This document shows positions 16,723 through 24,852 of a stretch of 41,801 nt of DNA, piece after piece (position 1 is the first letter of the stretch; every line of letters begins with the position of its first letter). Origin of the DNA: CAYWNA01 sp964459305 (GTDB lineage: Bacteria; Planctomycetota; Planctomycetia; Pirellulales; Pirellulaceae); contig CAYWNA010000101.1 in NCBI GenBank assembly GCA_964459305.1, positions 1 through 41,801 on the forward strand, given 5' to 3'. The position numbers and the translations under genes were made by a program. The notes beneath the pieces are model-generated. The model saw only the letters and a program-made list of their open reading frames with translations. It was not told the DNA's origin and did not search any database.

Positions 16723-19700
16723 ATGTCCGTTTGCGACCAGAGAGTCTCTTGGTCTTGCTTCGTCTTCTTCGTTCAATGCGCCTCTCTCGCGGCGACGGCC
16801 CATGCCGAGGACTGGCCGACGGATCGTCATGACGTCGCACGCAGCAGCGTTTCTGCCGAGCGGCTCGTTTTGCCATTGTCTCACCGCTGGGCATACCGGT
16901 CGCTGCATGCGCCGCGCCCCGCTTGGCCAACGACGCAATGGAATGAAGCCAAGTGCATCTTCGACCGAGCGTATCATGTTGTGGTTGCCGACGGCACACT
17001 CTTTTTCGGGTCCTCGGCCGACAGCAAGGTCTACGCATTGGACGCTGCCACGGGCATCAGGCGATGGACTTTCTTCACAGGCGGCCCAGTTCGCGTGGCA
17101 CCTACTGTGTGGCAGGGCGGCGTTTACGTTGCGTCGGACGACGGCTATGTCTACTGCCTTTCGTCGGCAAGCGGGGCGTTGCGATGGAAGATGCGGGCCG
17201 CTCCGGGCGATGAGAAAGTGCTGGGACACGGGTCGATCATTTCGCTGTGGCCAGTCCGCACCGGCGTGCTCGTGGACGAAGGCATCGCGTATTTTGCGGC
17301 GGGTCTTTTCCCCGCGGAAGGAATCTGCGTTTACGCGGTGGACGCGAACGACGGTAGCGTGATTTGGAAGAACGACTCGGCGGGGGCTCTGTACATACAG
17401 CACCCTCACCCCGGCTGTGACGGTTTCACGGGCGTCCCGCCGCAAGGGCCCTTGGTGGTTTCCGAAACGAGGCTGTTCATCCCGACTGGACGAGGCGTTC
17501 CTGCCGTGTTCGATCGTGCCGACGGGCGGTTTCTGCACTGGAAACACGCCGAGTCGTGGAAGGGGGTGGTGCGGGACGGCGGTGCGTCGATATCACTGGT
17601 CGACAACGCGATCGTCACGAGCCCTGGCAATACGGCACTCGGCGCCTTCACCGCCGGGTTCGAGCCGAACTCTTGGAGCAAGTTGATTCGCAGCACCGAC
17701 AAGCAAATCATTTCCACACCGACGGCCTACTATCTTCTGGGCAGGTCATGGATCAGAGCCGTCGAGCGCGAAGCGTTCAAGAACGAAATGGCCGTGGAGG
17801 TCGAGTTGGACGGCTTGCAGTCCTGGTACAAGAAATGCACGCCGGAAGAAGAGATCAGGATGGAGGAACTCGAAGAAAGCGTTCGGTCCAACCGCCGGAG
17901 TCCATCGTCGAGCAAGTGGCAGTTCGCACACAAAAACCTGCAAACCATGATCCTCGCGGACGACACCATTTTCGCAGGGGCGCGGGACACGGTGATCGCC
18001 GTTGACACCCGGACCGGCGCGAAGGTTTGGGAGGCAGCAGTGGACGGAAACGCATACGGTCTTGCGGTCGCCGATGGGCGTCTATACGTGGACACAGACA
18101 AGGGAGTCATTCACTGCTTTGGCAGCGGGCCCGACGGACCGCCTCGACGAATCGAGCCGGCTGTTGTCGAGGAGCCATATCCCCGTGATGCCTTGACCGG
18201 TCTGTACGACGCGGCGGCCGAAGCCATTGTCCGGATCTCTGGGGCGGACCGCGGCTACTGCGTGGTCCTCTCCGCCGGAAACGGCCGTTTGGCGTGGGAA
18301 CTGGCGAATAGGACCGAATTGCGGATCGTGTGCATCGAGCCGGACAAGGACCTCGCTGAAGCAGCCAGGATCGCTTTGGATGCTGCGGGGCTGTACGGTT
18401 CGCGCGTGACGGTTCACACCGGGAGCGGCGAACGTCTTCCCGTGCCGACCTACTGCGCTAACCTGATCGTGTGCGACGATGTCGCCGTGTCGGGTCGTCT
18501 GCCGAAATTCGTGCCTGAGTTGATGCGAATACTCAAGCCTTGCGGTGGTAAGGTCCTGATCGGGCAGCAGGCCGGTGCGTCGAAAACCATCGATGAGGCC
18601 CGCTTGCGGTCATGGCCAATGCCGCCGGACGAAATCGCCTCTGAGATCATCCGGAACGACGGAATCTGGCTGAAGGCCGTGCGCGGTCCACTTCGCGGTG
18701 CCGGCGAATGGACGCATCAGTTCGCCAACGCCGCGGCCACGGCATGCTCCGAGGACGAAATCGCCCGTGGCCCGTTCGAGCTTCTGTGGTTCGGCGAACC
18801 TGGACCGATGAAGGGCGTCAAGGGCACCATCAGCCCTCTGTCCACGGGAGGCCGCATCTTTGTAGGAGTCTCGCCGGTTCAGGCCTACGACGCCTACAAC
18901 GGGGTCCCGCTCTGGGAATCACCCATCGATGACGCCACCGCCATCGTTGCCACGCGAGACAGCGTCTACGTCACGCGAAAACGTACGGACGAATGCGTTA
19001 GGCTGGATGCTGAAACGGGAGAAACGCTCGACACCCTCAACGTCCCGGTGGCGGCAGACAAAGACGCGCCGTGGGGTTATCTGGCCGTCGATGGCGACCG
19101 GCTTTTCGGCACAGGGCTGTCAACCTTCGAGCTTGACGATCAGGACCGCGACATCGAGCAGGAATTCGACGATCTGCGGATTGTCAAGACCTACGTCACG
19201 CGAATTTCGGGCGGCGCGTCGCTGCACGGTTCGAAACACTGGCTGATCGACCAAACGGATCGTCTGATGGCGGAGGTCGACAAGGTCTTCAGCACAAAGA
19301 TCCCCGCCGACCGTCTAACCAAATACAAAGCGCGGATGCTGCGGATTCTTGCCCGGGCTTCGAGCCGTTTCCTGTTCGCGCTGGATCGCCGAACGGGCGC
19401 GCATCACTGGACCTACACGCCGGCGCCCGGCGGCTACATCTGCCATGCTTCCGTCGCAATCGGCGATGGGCGAGTCTTCCTGGTCGAGGGTCGCGAATCC
19501 GAGGACGACAAGCCGACAAAGCATCTCGTCGCCCTGGATGCTGCCAGCGGATCGACGCTCTGGGAAACTGCCGAAGACCTGACCTCGTACTGCAGGCCCG
19601 GCCCGATCCTACACCGGCCACCGCACCGCGTGCTGGTCAACAGTACGGAGTGCTTGTCGTTGGGCTACAAAGACGGCGTGCTGGTTTTGGGGGAAGTATG

Positions 19701-21465
19701 GGGCGGAGAAAATCTGTTTGCGCTGTCCGCAGAAAACGGAAGGCTGCTCTGGTCGCATCGAATCCCATACAACTACTACTACCGTCGTCGCTCGATGATC
19801 GTAGGCGACCGCGTTTACACGGATCGGTACGCATATGATCTGCACACCGGCAAGGTCCTCACGCGCGAGCACCCGATCACCGGTGAACGGCAACCGTGGG
19901 TGTACCAACGATCGTACGGTTGCGGCGGGTCGTCGGCATCCGCACACAGCCTCTTCTTTCGATCGAGCGTGCTGTCCTACTGCGATCTACAGGACGATCA
20001 AGGGATCACGAATTTTGGCGCCGTACGTCCGGGTTGCTGGATCAACGTGATTCCGGCCGCCGGCCTGGTTATGGTGGCGGACCAGACACTCGGTTGTACC
20101 TGCCCTTACCCAATCAAATCGTCAGTCGTGTTGCGGCCCGTCAAACGGCATCGCGCGTGGTCTTTCGTGACGCTCGAAGGCCCGCACAAGCCTGTAAAAC
20201 ACCTAGCAGTGAACCTTGGAGCGCCCGGAGACAGGAGAGACGACACGGGGACGCTGTGGCTCGGTTATCCACGACCGTTCCACCCGCGTGGGTTCAGATT
20301 CCAACTCCCCTGCGAGCACGAGACGGGCATGGGCTTCTTCAAAAGCTCACCAGACGGCGTGGGAATTGATGGCGACCTGCCCTGGGTCTATTCCTCCGGC
20401 TGCCTGGGGCTGCGCAAGATCACGATCCCAGTCGACGACAGCGGCACGATCGAGGCCGTCTACACGGTCCGCATCTACTTCGCAGAATCGGCGGCGCAGA
20501 CGCCCGGCGAGCGCGTCTTTGACGTCCTGGTTCAGGGCGAAAACCGGTTGCCGAATGTGGATATTTGCAGGTTGGCTGGCGGACCCGGCAGAGGCATTGC
20601 CCGGGAGATCAAAGGGGTCAAAGCAGTCGACGCCGTCACGATTGAGCTCGTGCCCAAGGGCGAAGAAGCGACGAGACGGAACTCGCCATTGCTGAATGGT
20701 ATCGAGCTTGTCCGAGTCTTTGCGAGCGAAGTCGCCGAAAAGACTCCCGGCGTACTGAGCGGCGAAACGGTCGGCAAATGGACGTGGACCGGGACGGAGC
20801 CGTTCGTCAACCGTGCGAAACCTGGCACGTATGACGCGACTGCCCACGGCGAGGAAGCCATTGCCGGTGACGGACGTGCGACGGTCCACGACGGCGGAAC
20901 GTTGGGCGATCCCAAGGGCACCAAGGACGACAGTTTCTTCGGCTTCGGCAAGATCGCCGAACTTCAAGGCGCCACATCGTTCGCCTGGACGTTTGAGGGA
21001 ATCTGCTTCAATCGAACCGGCAATCACATTCTCGCGGGAACCATCGAAAACGGCTTCGGTCCCGGCAGTCTGTTCACGATCATGGCCGGTGTGCGCGATT
21101 CACCCGCAGGCGGCCGAATGACGGTCACGCTCTGGGGACAAGACAATACGGGAGAAACACGAGAACGCGTCGGCACGACGTTCGGCGGGCTGGATCTTCG
21201 GCCCGGTACGAGTTGCGACATTCAAGTGATCCTCGATTCCACTCGCGACGTACCGGGAAATGTCGGTGCACGTGTGCGCGAACATGGCGAGGAAGAATGG
21301 GGCCGGATCCACTGGCTTTCGAACGCGGTCGTGAAGCTCAATCCGCAATACCTCAACCGTCCTCGCTCTCAGCCCGTGTATCTCGGCAAGTACTCCGCCG
21401 CCTCCACCATCGCCAGCGACTTCAGCGTGGGGACCGTGAACCTCATGGTTCTAGAGCAGCGGTGA
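16723..21465 (+). CDS. Giant secreted BamB/PQQ-type beta-propeller protein with embedded methyltransferase-like domain
   Basis: The start at ATG 16723 follows AGGAGAG and gives 1580 residues with a signal peptide ending near AHAEDW. An open TTG extension upstream has no ribosome site. Propeller repeats of the PQQ/BamB type (VYALDAATGIRRW, VIAVDTRTGAKVWE, FALDRRTGAHHW, LVALDAASGSTLWE) occur at about 55-490 and 680-1130. Between them, residues about 490-670 look like a class I SAM methyltransferase: VVLSAGNGRLAWELA (motif I), CIEPD, the ANLIVCDD strand, and LMRILKPCGGKVLIG. After the propeller come a malectin-like domain (about 1200-1340) and a LamG-like C-terminus. A SAM-dependent domain in an exported protein is odd, so it may be a non-catalytic Rossmann insert. 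Confidence 0.88.
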   Translation: MSVCDQRVSWSCFVFFVQCASLAATAHAEDWPTDRHDVARSSVSAERLVLPLSHRWAYRSLHAPRPAWPTTQWNEAKCIFDRAYHVVVADGTLFFGSSADSKVYALDAATGIRRWTFFTGGPVRVAPTVWQGGVYVASDDGYVYCLSSASGALRWKMRAAPGDEKVLGHGSIISLWPVRTGVLVDEGIAYFAAGLFPAEGICVYAVDANDGSVIWKNDSAGALYIQHPHPGCDGFTGVPPQGPLVVSETRLFIPTGRGVPAVFDRADGRFLHWKHAESWKGVVRDGGASISLVDNAIVTSPGNTALGAFTAGFEPNSWSKLIRSTDKQIISTPTAYYLLGRSWIRAVEREAFKNEMAVEVELDGLQSWYKKCTPEEEIRMEELEESVRSNRRSPSSSKWQFAHKNLQTMILADDTIFAGARDTVIAVDTRTGAKVWEAAVDGNAYGLAVADGRLYVDTDKGVIHCFGSGPDGPPRRIEPAVVEEPYPRDALTGLYDAAAEAIVRISGADRGYCVVLSAGNGRLAWELANRTELRIVCIEPDKDLAEAARIALDAAGLYGSRVTVHTGSGERLPVPTYCANLIVCDDVAVSGRLPKFVPELMRILKPCGGKVLIGQQAGASKTIDEARLRSWPMPPDEIASEIIRNDGIWLKAVRGPLRGAGEWTHQFANAAATACSEDEIARGPFELLWFGEPGPMKGVKGTISPLSTGGRIFVGVSPVQAYDAYNGVPLWESPIDDATAIVATRDSVYVTRKRTDECVRLDAETGETLDTLNVPVAADKDAPWGYLAVDGDRLFGTGLSTFELDDQDRDIEQEFDDLRIVKTYVTRISGGASLHGSKHWLIDQTDRLMAEVDKVFSTKIPADRLTKYKARMLRILARASSRFLFALDRRTGAHHWTYTPAPGGYICHASVAIGDGRVFLVEGRESEDDKPTKHLVALDAASGSTLWETAEDLTSYCRPGPILHRPPHRVLVNSTECLSLGYKDGVLVLGEVWGGENLFALSAENGRLLWSHRIPYNYYYRRRSMIVGDRVYTDRYAYDLHTGKVLTREHPITGERQPWVYQRSYGCGGSSASAHSLFFRSSVLSYCDLQDDQGITNFGAVRPGCWINVIPAAGLVMVADQTLGCTCPYPIKSSVVLRPVKRHRAWSFVTLEGPHKPVKHLAVNLGAPGDRRDDTGTLWLGYPRPFHPRGFRFQLPCEHETGMGFFKSSPDGVGIDGDLPWVYSSGCLGLRKITIPVDDSGTIEAVYTVRIYFAESAAQTPGERVFDVLVQGENRLPNVDICRLAGGPGRGIAREIKGVKAVDAVTIELVPKGEEATRRNSPLLNGIELVRVFASEVAEKTPGVLSGETVGKWTWTGTEPFVNRAKPGTYDATAHGEEAIAGDGRATVHDGGTLGDPKGTKDDSFFGFGKIAELQGATSFAWTFEGICFNRTGNHILAGTIENGFGPGSLFTIMAGVRDSPAGGRMTVTLWGQDNTGETRERVGTTFGGLDLRPGTSCDIQVILDSTRDVPGNVGARVREHGEEEWGRIHWLSNAVVKLNPQYLNRPRSQPVYLGKYSAASTIASDFSVGTVNLMVLEQR

Positions 21466-21500
21466 GATTCCTGTAGAAGCTTTGGCGATATTTTCGTACT

Positions 21501-21517
21501 GCACGCTGCCAGCGTGC
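21501..21517. terminator. Short GC stem-loop after the propeller gene
   Basis: GCACGCT-GCC-AGCGTGC forms a perfect 7-bp stem with a 3-base loop, 36 bases after the stop of the propeller gene. There is no T-run, so termination activity is uncertain; it may be part of the local palindromic repeats. Confidence 0.35.
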
Positions 21518-21538
21518 GTGATCCTTGCCGGGAAGCGT

Positions 21539-21678
21539 GTAGGCCGGAACGAGCAACTGGAATCAACGCCGGAACTTCGGTCGCCAGATCTCCGTTGGTT
21601 TCGCGACAAGACGTTCGAATGCACCCGCTCCAGTTGCGCTGTTCCGGCAGAGTTTTCGGCGACCTTGTTCCGGCCTAC
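21539..21678. repeat. 140-bp palindromic element with GTAGGCCGGAAC ends
   Basis: A perfect 12-bp terminal inverted repeat, GTAGGCCGGAAC, lies at 21539-21550 with its complement at 21667-21678. Internal complementary pairs (CAACTGGA/TCCAGTTG and GGTCGCC/GGCGACC) allow a large folded structure. It has no coding capacity. No clear target duplication is visible. It looks like a MITE or repeat-family member. Confidence 0.65.
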
Positions 21679-21692
21679 GTGAGAAATCCGCG

Positions 21693-22551
21693 CTAGAACC
21701 AAGACTGCAGTATTTCGCCGACCAGCACGCCGAGAAACGTCCCGATCACGTATCCCCAGATTCCGACCAACAGCGACGGGAGCACCAGCTTGGGCCACCC
21801 TTTGGCAATCGCCATGGCGGCGGCCGAAGGGGCTCCGCCTAGCGTCGCGTTGACGCACAAAAGCAACTCTTCCAGCGGTAGGCGCAACAGCTTGCCAAGG
21901 CCCAAAGTGACCGCTAGGTTCACGAGTGCCATGACCAGGCAAAACACGAACATGATCGGAACATTGGTGACGACTGTAATCAAATCGGCGGGCAGACCGA
22001 TCACGAAGAAGAAAACGTAAAGCAGGTAGGCCCCGAGTTCTTCGGAACCGCCGATCTTCTCCATCTGGCGATGCAAGAGCGTCGCAGCGATCACCGAGAA
22101 GAACGTAATCAGCACGTACTGGTTGCCGACCACCGCCCTGGCCAACGGCGGCAGCGAGGTGCCCGCGATTGCAGTGGCCAGATGAAACGATACGGCGGCA
22201 ATCACCAGGGCAAAAGCCATACATTTGGCAACGTCCAGCAGCGAAATCGGTTTCGGCTTCCAGTGCGCGGCGGCCAGCGATTGGTTCTCCTCCGTATCGG
22301 TCTCCGACGTGTGGAGGCAACGGTAATGGCGGCGAAAGAACTTCATGCCGGCGACGACCAGCAGCGCGGCAAACGTCCCGGCCATGATGAAGTTGTCGGC
22401 CACCAACAGCGGATTGGTGATTCTGCTCCAGATAGATGCTCAACGCGACGCCCACGAGGATCATTGCCCAGAGCGTCCAGGTATCGTCCGGCGCGATCAG
22501 CGAAGGCAACTGCTGAAACCACGTGAGTGAATCCCAGAAGGACTTCATCAT
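21693..22551 (-). pseudogene. DUF819 family membrane protein, internally deleted and frameshifted
   Basis: The N-terminal 43 codons (from ATG 22551) read LIAPDDTWTLWAMILVGVALSIYLEQ, the usual first helix of DUF819/YjcL proteins. The next recognisable part is in another frame, from about 22421 downstream: NPLLVADNFIMAGTF, then EELGAYLLYVFFFVIG, VTLGLGKLLRLPLEELL and NATLGGAPSAAAMAIAKGW, to the stop at 21693. Full-length relatives have roughly 380-400 residues, so about 100-150 residues of the first half are missing at the junction near 22422. The product cannot be a normal carrier unless the junction is an assembly artefact. The start is 12 bp after the serine hydrolase gene, indicating one operon. 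Confidence 0.85.
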
Positions 22552-22563
22552 CCGCGTTGTCTT

Positions 22564-24300
22564 TCAAGGGGTAGATCGGCGAAGCGTCATGCCTGCCAGG
22601 ATTGCACTGTGAACGCGACCGTCGGCGTCAAGTTGGAACACGAGCTGCTCGTCCTCGTACATGCCGGGCGGCATGTTGAAGACTCGGCGGTTCAGAGGCG
22701 TAAGCCGATAATCGACCATATTCTCTGTCATCGCGTACAGGTGACCGTGTCTGACCGAGACGATCAGCGGTATGAACTCGGGGCCGTAGCTGCCAAAGAA
22801 CTTGTGCCACGCTTCGGGAATCTCAGGTACCGCGTCGGGATCGACTCGATGATAGACCTGCCCTTTTGTCTTGAAGCCCGTCACTCGGCCGTCGTCGTCG
22901 CGGCGAAACACAACTACAGCATCGCTGGCCGAACGGCCATTGGCAACGAATTCGTCTTTTCCAGCCGCGGTCAATGCAAGACGCTGGCCCGAAATGTCGA
23001 GCGTCAGCGTACCCTCGGCTTTCTCTTCGATGTGCGCCCAGTAGCTAACCGACTCGTAGTCGCCGGTGAAGTCTTTCGGATCGATCGGCGATACGTCCGG
23101 CGGCTTCTGTTTGGGCGGTGTGTCGGTTCCCAGTTTCGCGTCAACCATCCATCCAAGCGCAGCATCGGACAGTTTGCGAACCGGTCCCATGGCGATATCT
23201 TCGTTGGCCAGCACGATCACGCCGACCTTGAGATCAGGAATCGCCACCAGCGAAGACGAGAACCCGTAGACGGCTCCCGAATGGCTGACCTTCTTCCGAT
23301 CGCGGTACTGGTCAACATGGAAGCCGAGTCCAAAGCCAGATTTCTCATCCGTCAATTGCGGCGTGAACATCTCATCGAGTATATCGGGCTGCACAACCGG
23401 GTCCCCACCGACTGCCCTTTCGGCAAACAAAAACGACAGGAACCGGGCCAAATCGTCGGCCGAAGTGTAGAGGTTCCCGGCCGGGATCGTCCCCAGTTCG
23501 AAACGAGGACTCTCGATGGGACGAAAGCCGCCCTTGCCGTCGGCCACGTGCATGTAGCTCGTGGCCAGATGCTCGCGAATCGTGTCGCCGGGAATGAACG
23601 CGGAACTGGTCATACCGATTGGCCCAAGCACGTGCTTCCGTTGATATTCGACAAAGGGCTCACCCGATACTTGAGCGACCACGTGGCCCACCACGGTGAC
23701 GCCGATGTTGGAGTACTTCGTCTTTGAATTTGGCGGATGTACCAGCACGCAGTCGGCCAAGCTGGCCACGGTGGCGGCGATGGTAGGCTCGTTGGGATCG
23801 AGGTAGCCGCCCACAGGCGACTCGCGAACCAACCCCGACCGGTGACACATCAACTGCCTTAACGTGATGGGATCGGCGTCGTGGAAGGGGGCCACGATGC
23901 GGAAACCAGGCCAGTAGGTAACCACCGGTTCATCGAGGTTCACTTTGCCTTGCTCGACGAGTTGCATGGTGGCCAGTGCAGTGAACAGCTTCGAGATCGA
24001 GCCCGCCCGATAGACCGTCTTGCGAGTCGCTGGCGTTCGTCTTGCCCGGTCGGCCCAGCCGAAACCGGCTGCATAGACGCATCGCTGATCGTCGACGAGC
24101 GAGGCCGAGACGCCGGTGAGGATTCCTCGCTCAATTTCGGCTTCGGCCAGTTGCTTCAAGCGGTTGATGGCCTGCGTGTAATCGGCATCCGTTTCGCCGC
24201 CGATCGCCACTGTCTGAAAGCCAACGACGATGATTGCAGACGCCAACAGGCGAGATGCGGTTCGCAAAAGAGTGGTGAGTTTCGACACGGGCCTTTCCAT
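22564..24300 (-). CDS. Serine hydrolase of the beta-lactamase class C / esterase family
   Basis: The ATG at 24298-24300 gives 578 residues, with a hydrophobic export signal at about 8-35. An upstream TTG version 21 residues longer is less likely. The catalytic domain has SISK at about 101-104 (nucleophile Ser101 and Lys104), YSN at about 196-198 and HSGAVYGF for the third motif, the full class C / DD-peptidase-like set. A C-terminal beta domain of about 150 residues resembles the DUF3471-type extension of such hydrolases. Members include esterases, D-amino-acid peptidases and putative cell-wall hydrolases; the substrate cannot be read from the sequence. It is co-oriented with and just upstream of the broken DUF819 gene. 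The ribosome site is weak. Confidence 0.9.
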   Translation of the reverse strand: MERPVSKLTTLLRTASRLLASAIIVVGFQTVAIGGETDADYTQAINRLKQLAEAEIERGILTGVSASLVDDQRCVYAAGFGWADRARRTPATRKTVYRAGSISKLFTALATMQLVEQGKVNLDEPVVTYWPGFRIVAPFHDADPITLRQLMCHRSGLVRESPVGGYLDPNEPTIAATVASLADCVLVHPPNSKTKYSNIGVTVVGHVVAQVSGEPFVEYQRKHVLGPIGMTSSAFIPGDTIREHLATSYMHVADGKGGFRPIESPRFELGTIPAGNLYTSADDLARFLSFLFAERAVGGDPVVQPDILDEMFTPQLTDEKSGFGLGFHVDQYRDRKKVSHSGAVYGFSSSLVAIPDLKVGVIVLANEDIAMGPVRKLSDAALGWMVDAKLGTDTPPKQKPPDVSPIDPKDFTGDYESVSYWAHIEEKAEGTLTLDISGQRLALTAAGKDEFVANGRSASDAVVVFRRDDDGRVTGFKTKGQVYHRVDPDAVPEIPEAWHKFFGSYGPEFIPLIVSVRHGHLYAMTENMVDYRLTPLNRRVFNMPPGMYEDEQLVFQLDADGRVHSAILAGMTLRRSTP

Positions 24301-24396
24301 TCCACATGGTTTTGCAGATGAGTCGTCGCGATTTTCGATTAGGATAGTCGATTGTCGAGCCAACGCATACCAGTCAACTTTGGATGCGATACACTC

Positions 24397-24611
24397 TGTA
24401 GGGAACAGTCTCCGTTCCGCGCACTATCGAGTTATTTGAGGGTGTCCGGGAATTCGACATGCCAGGATACGCGGTTTTCGGGAGGGCAGGCTCCTGCCGA
24501 GCCGCGTGGCGGGTCCAGAAACTCGGCTCAGCAGGAGCTTCGCCCTCCCAATTCCCGGACACCCTCAGTTATTTGCGATCTCACGGAACGCCACGGAGTG
24601 CGCTCCCTACA
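24397..24611. repeat. Older palindrome interrupted by a MITE
   Basis: The left arm (24397-24437, beginning TGTAGGGAAC) is roughly complementary to the right arm (24567-24611, ending in GCTCCCTACA). They share TGTAGGGA, CTCCGT and GTTCCG blocks. Removing the MITE at 24438-24566 and one copy of its 8-bp duplication restores one continuous palindrome, so this was the insertion target. Confidence 0.65.
24438..24566. mobile_element. 129-bp MITE-like element with 17-bp TIRs and 8-bp TSD
   Basis: GAGGGTGTCCGGGAATT at 24438-24454 is perfectly complementary to 24550-24566. The element is flanked on both sides by AGTTATTT (24430-24437 and 24567-24574), an exact 8-bp direct repeat typical of a target-site duplication. 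The interior carries a second, imperfect inverted repeat of about 24 bp (24480-24503 and 24525-24549, GGGAGGGC... ends). It has no coding capacity, so it would be mobilised in trans. The transposase is not in the window. Confidence 0.82.
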
Positions 24612-24690
24612 CTGCGATACCCGGACACGATCGACTCTGTTGGAGAAAGACATGGTGTGCAGAGAGGTGGTTGTGATGGAGCTCTGAGGC

Positions 24691-24792
24691 GAAGATCCTC
24701 TTCGCATTTTCTTGCCGATCACATTCTTGCCCTCGCTCGCCGGGTGCCAGAAAGCGGGCAAGAATATGGTTGGCAAGAATATTCCGATCTTC
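24691..24792. repeat. 102-bp palindromic element with repeated TTCTTGCC/GGCAAGAA blocks
   Basis: GAAGATC at 24691 pairs with GATCTTC ending at 24792. Two TTCTTGCC blocks on the left (about 24708-24731) pair with two GGCAAGAA blocks on the right (about 24756-24780). The arms are imperfect, and there is no coding capacity. It is a further repeat-family member beside the MITE. Confidence 0.65.
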
Positions 24793-24852
24793 AGAGACGC
24801 TTTCCAGCGCAAACCGTTGAGGATGATTGTCTTACCCACAAAGGAACTGCCA

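Larger units (their letters stand above)
24301..24852. other. Gene-free spacer packed with palindromic elements
   Basis: No gene is supported in these 552 bp. They hold a nested pair of palindromic elements (24397-24611) and a third element (24691-24792), all listed separately. The open frames here are translations of the repeats. Confidence 0.6.
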
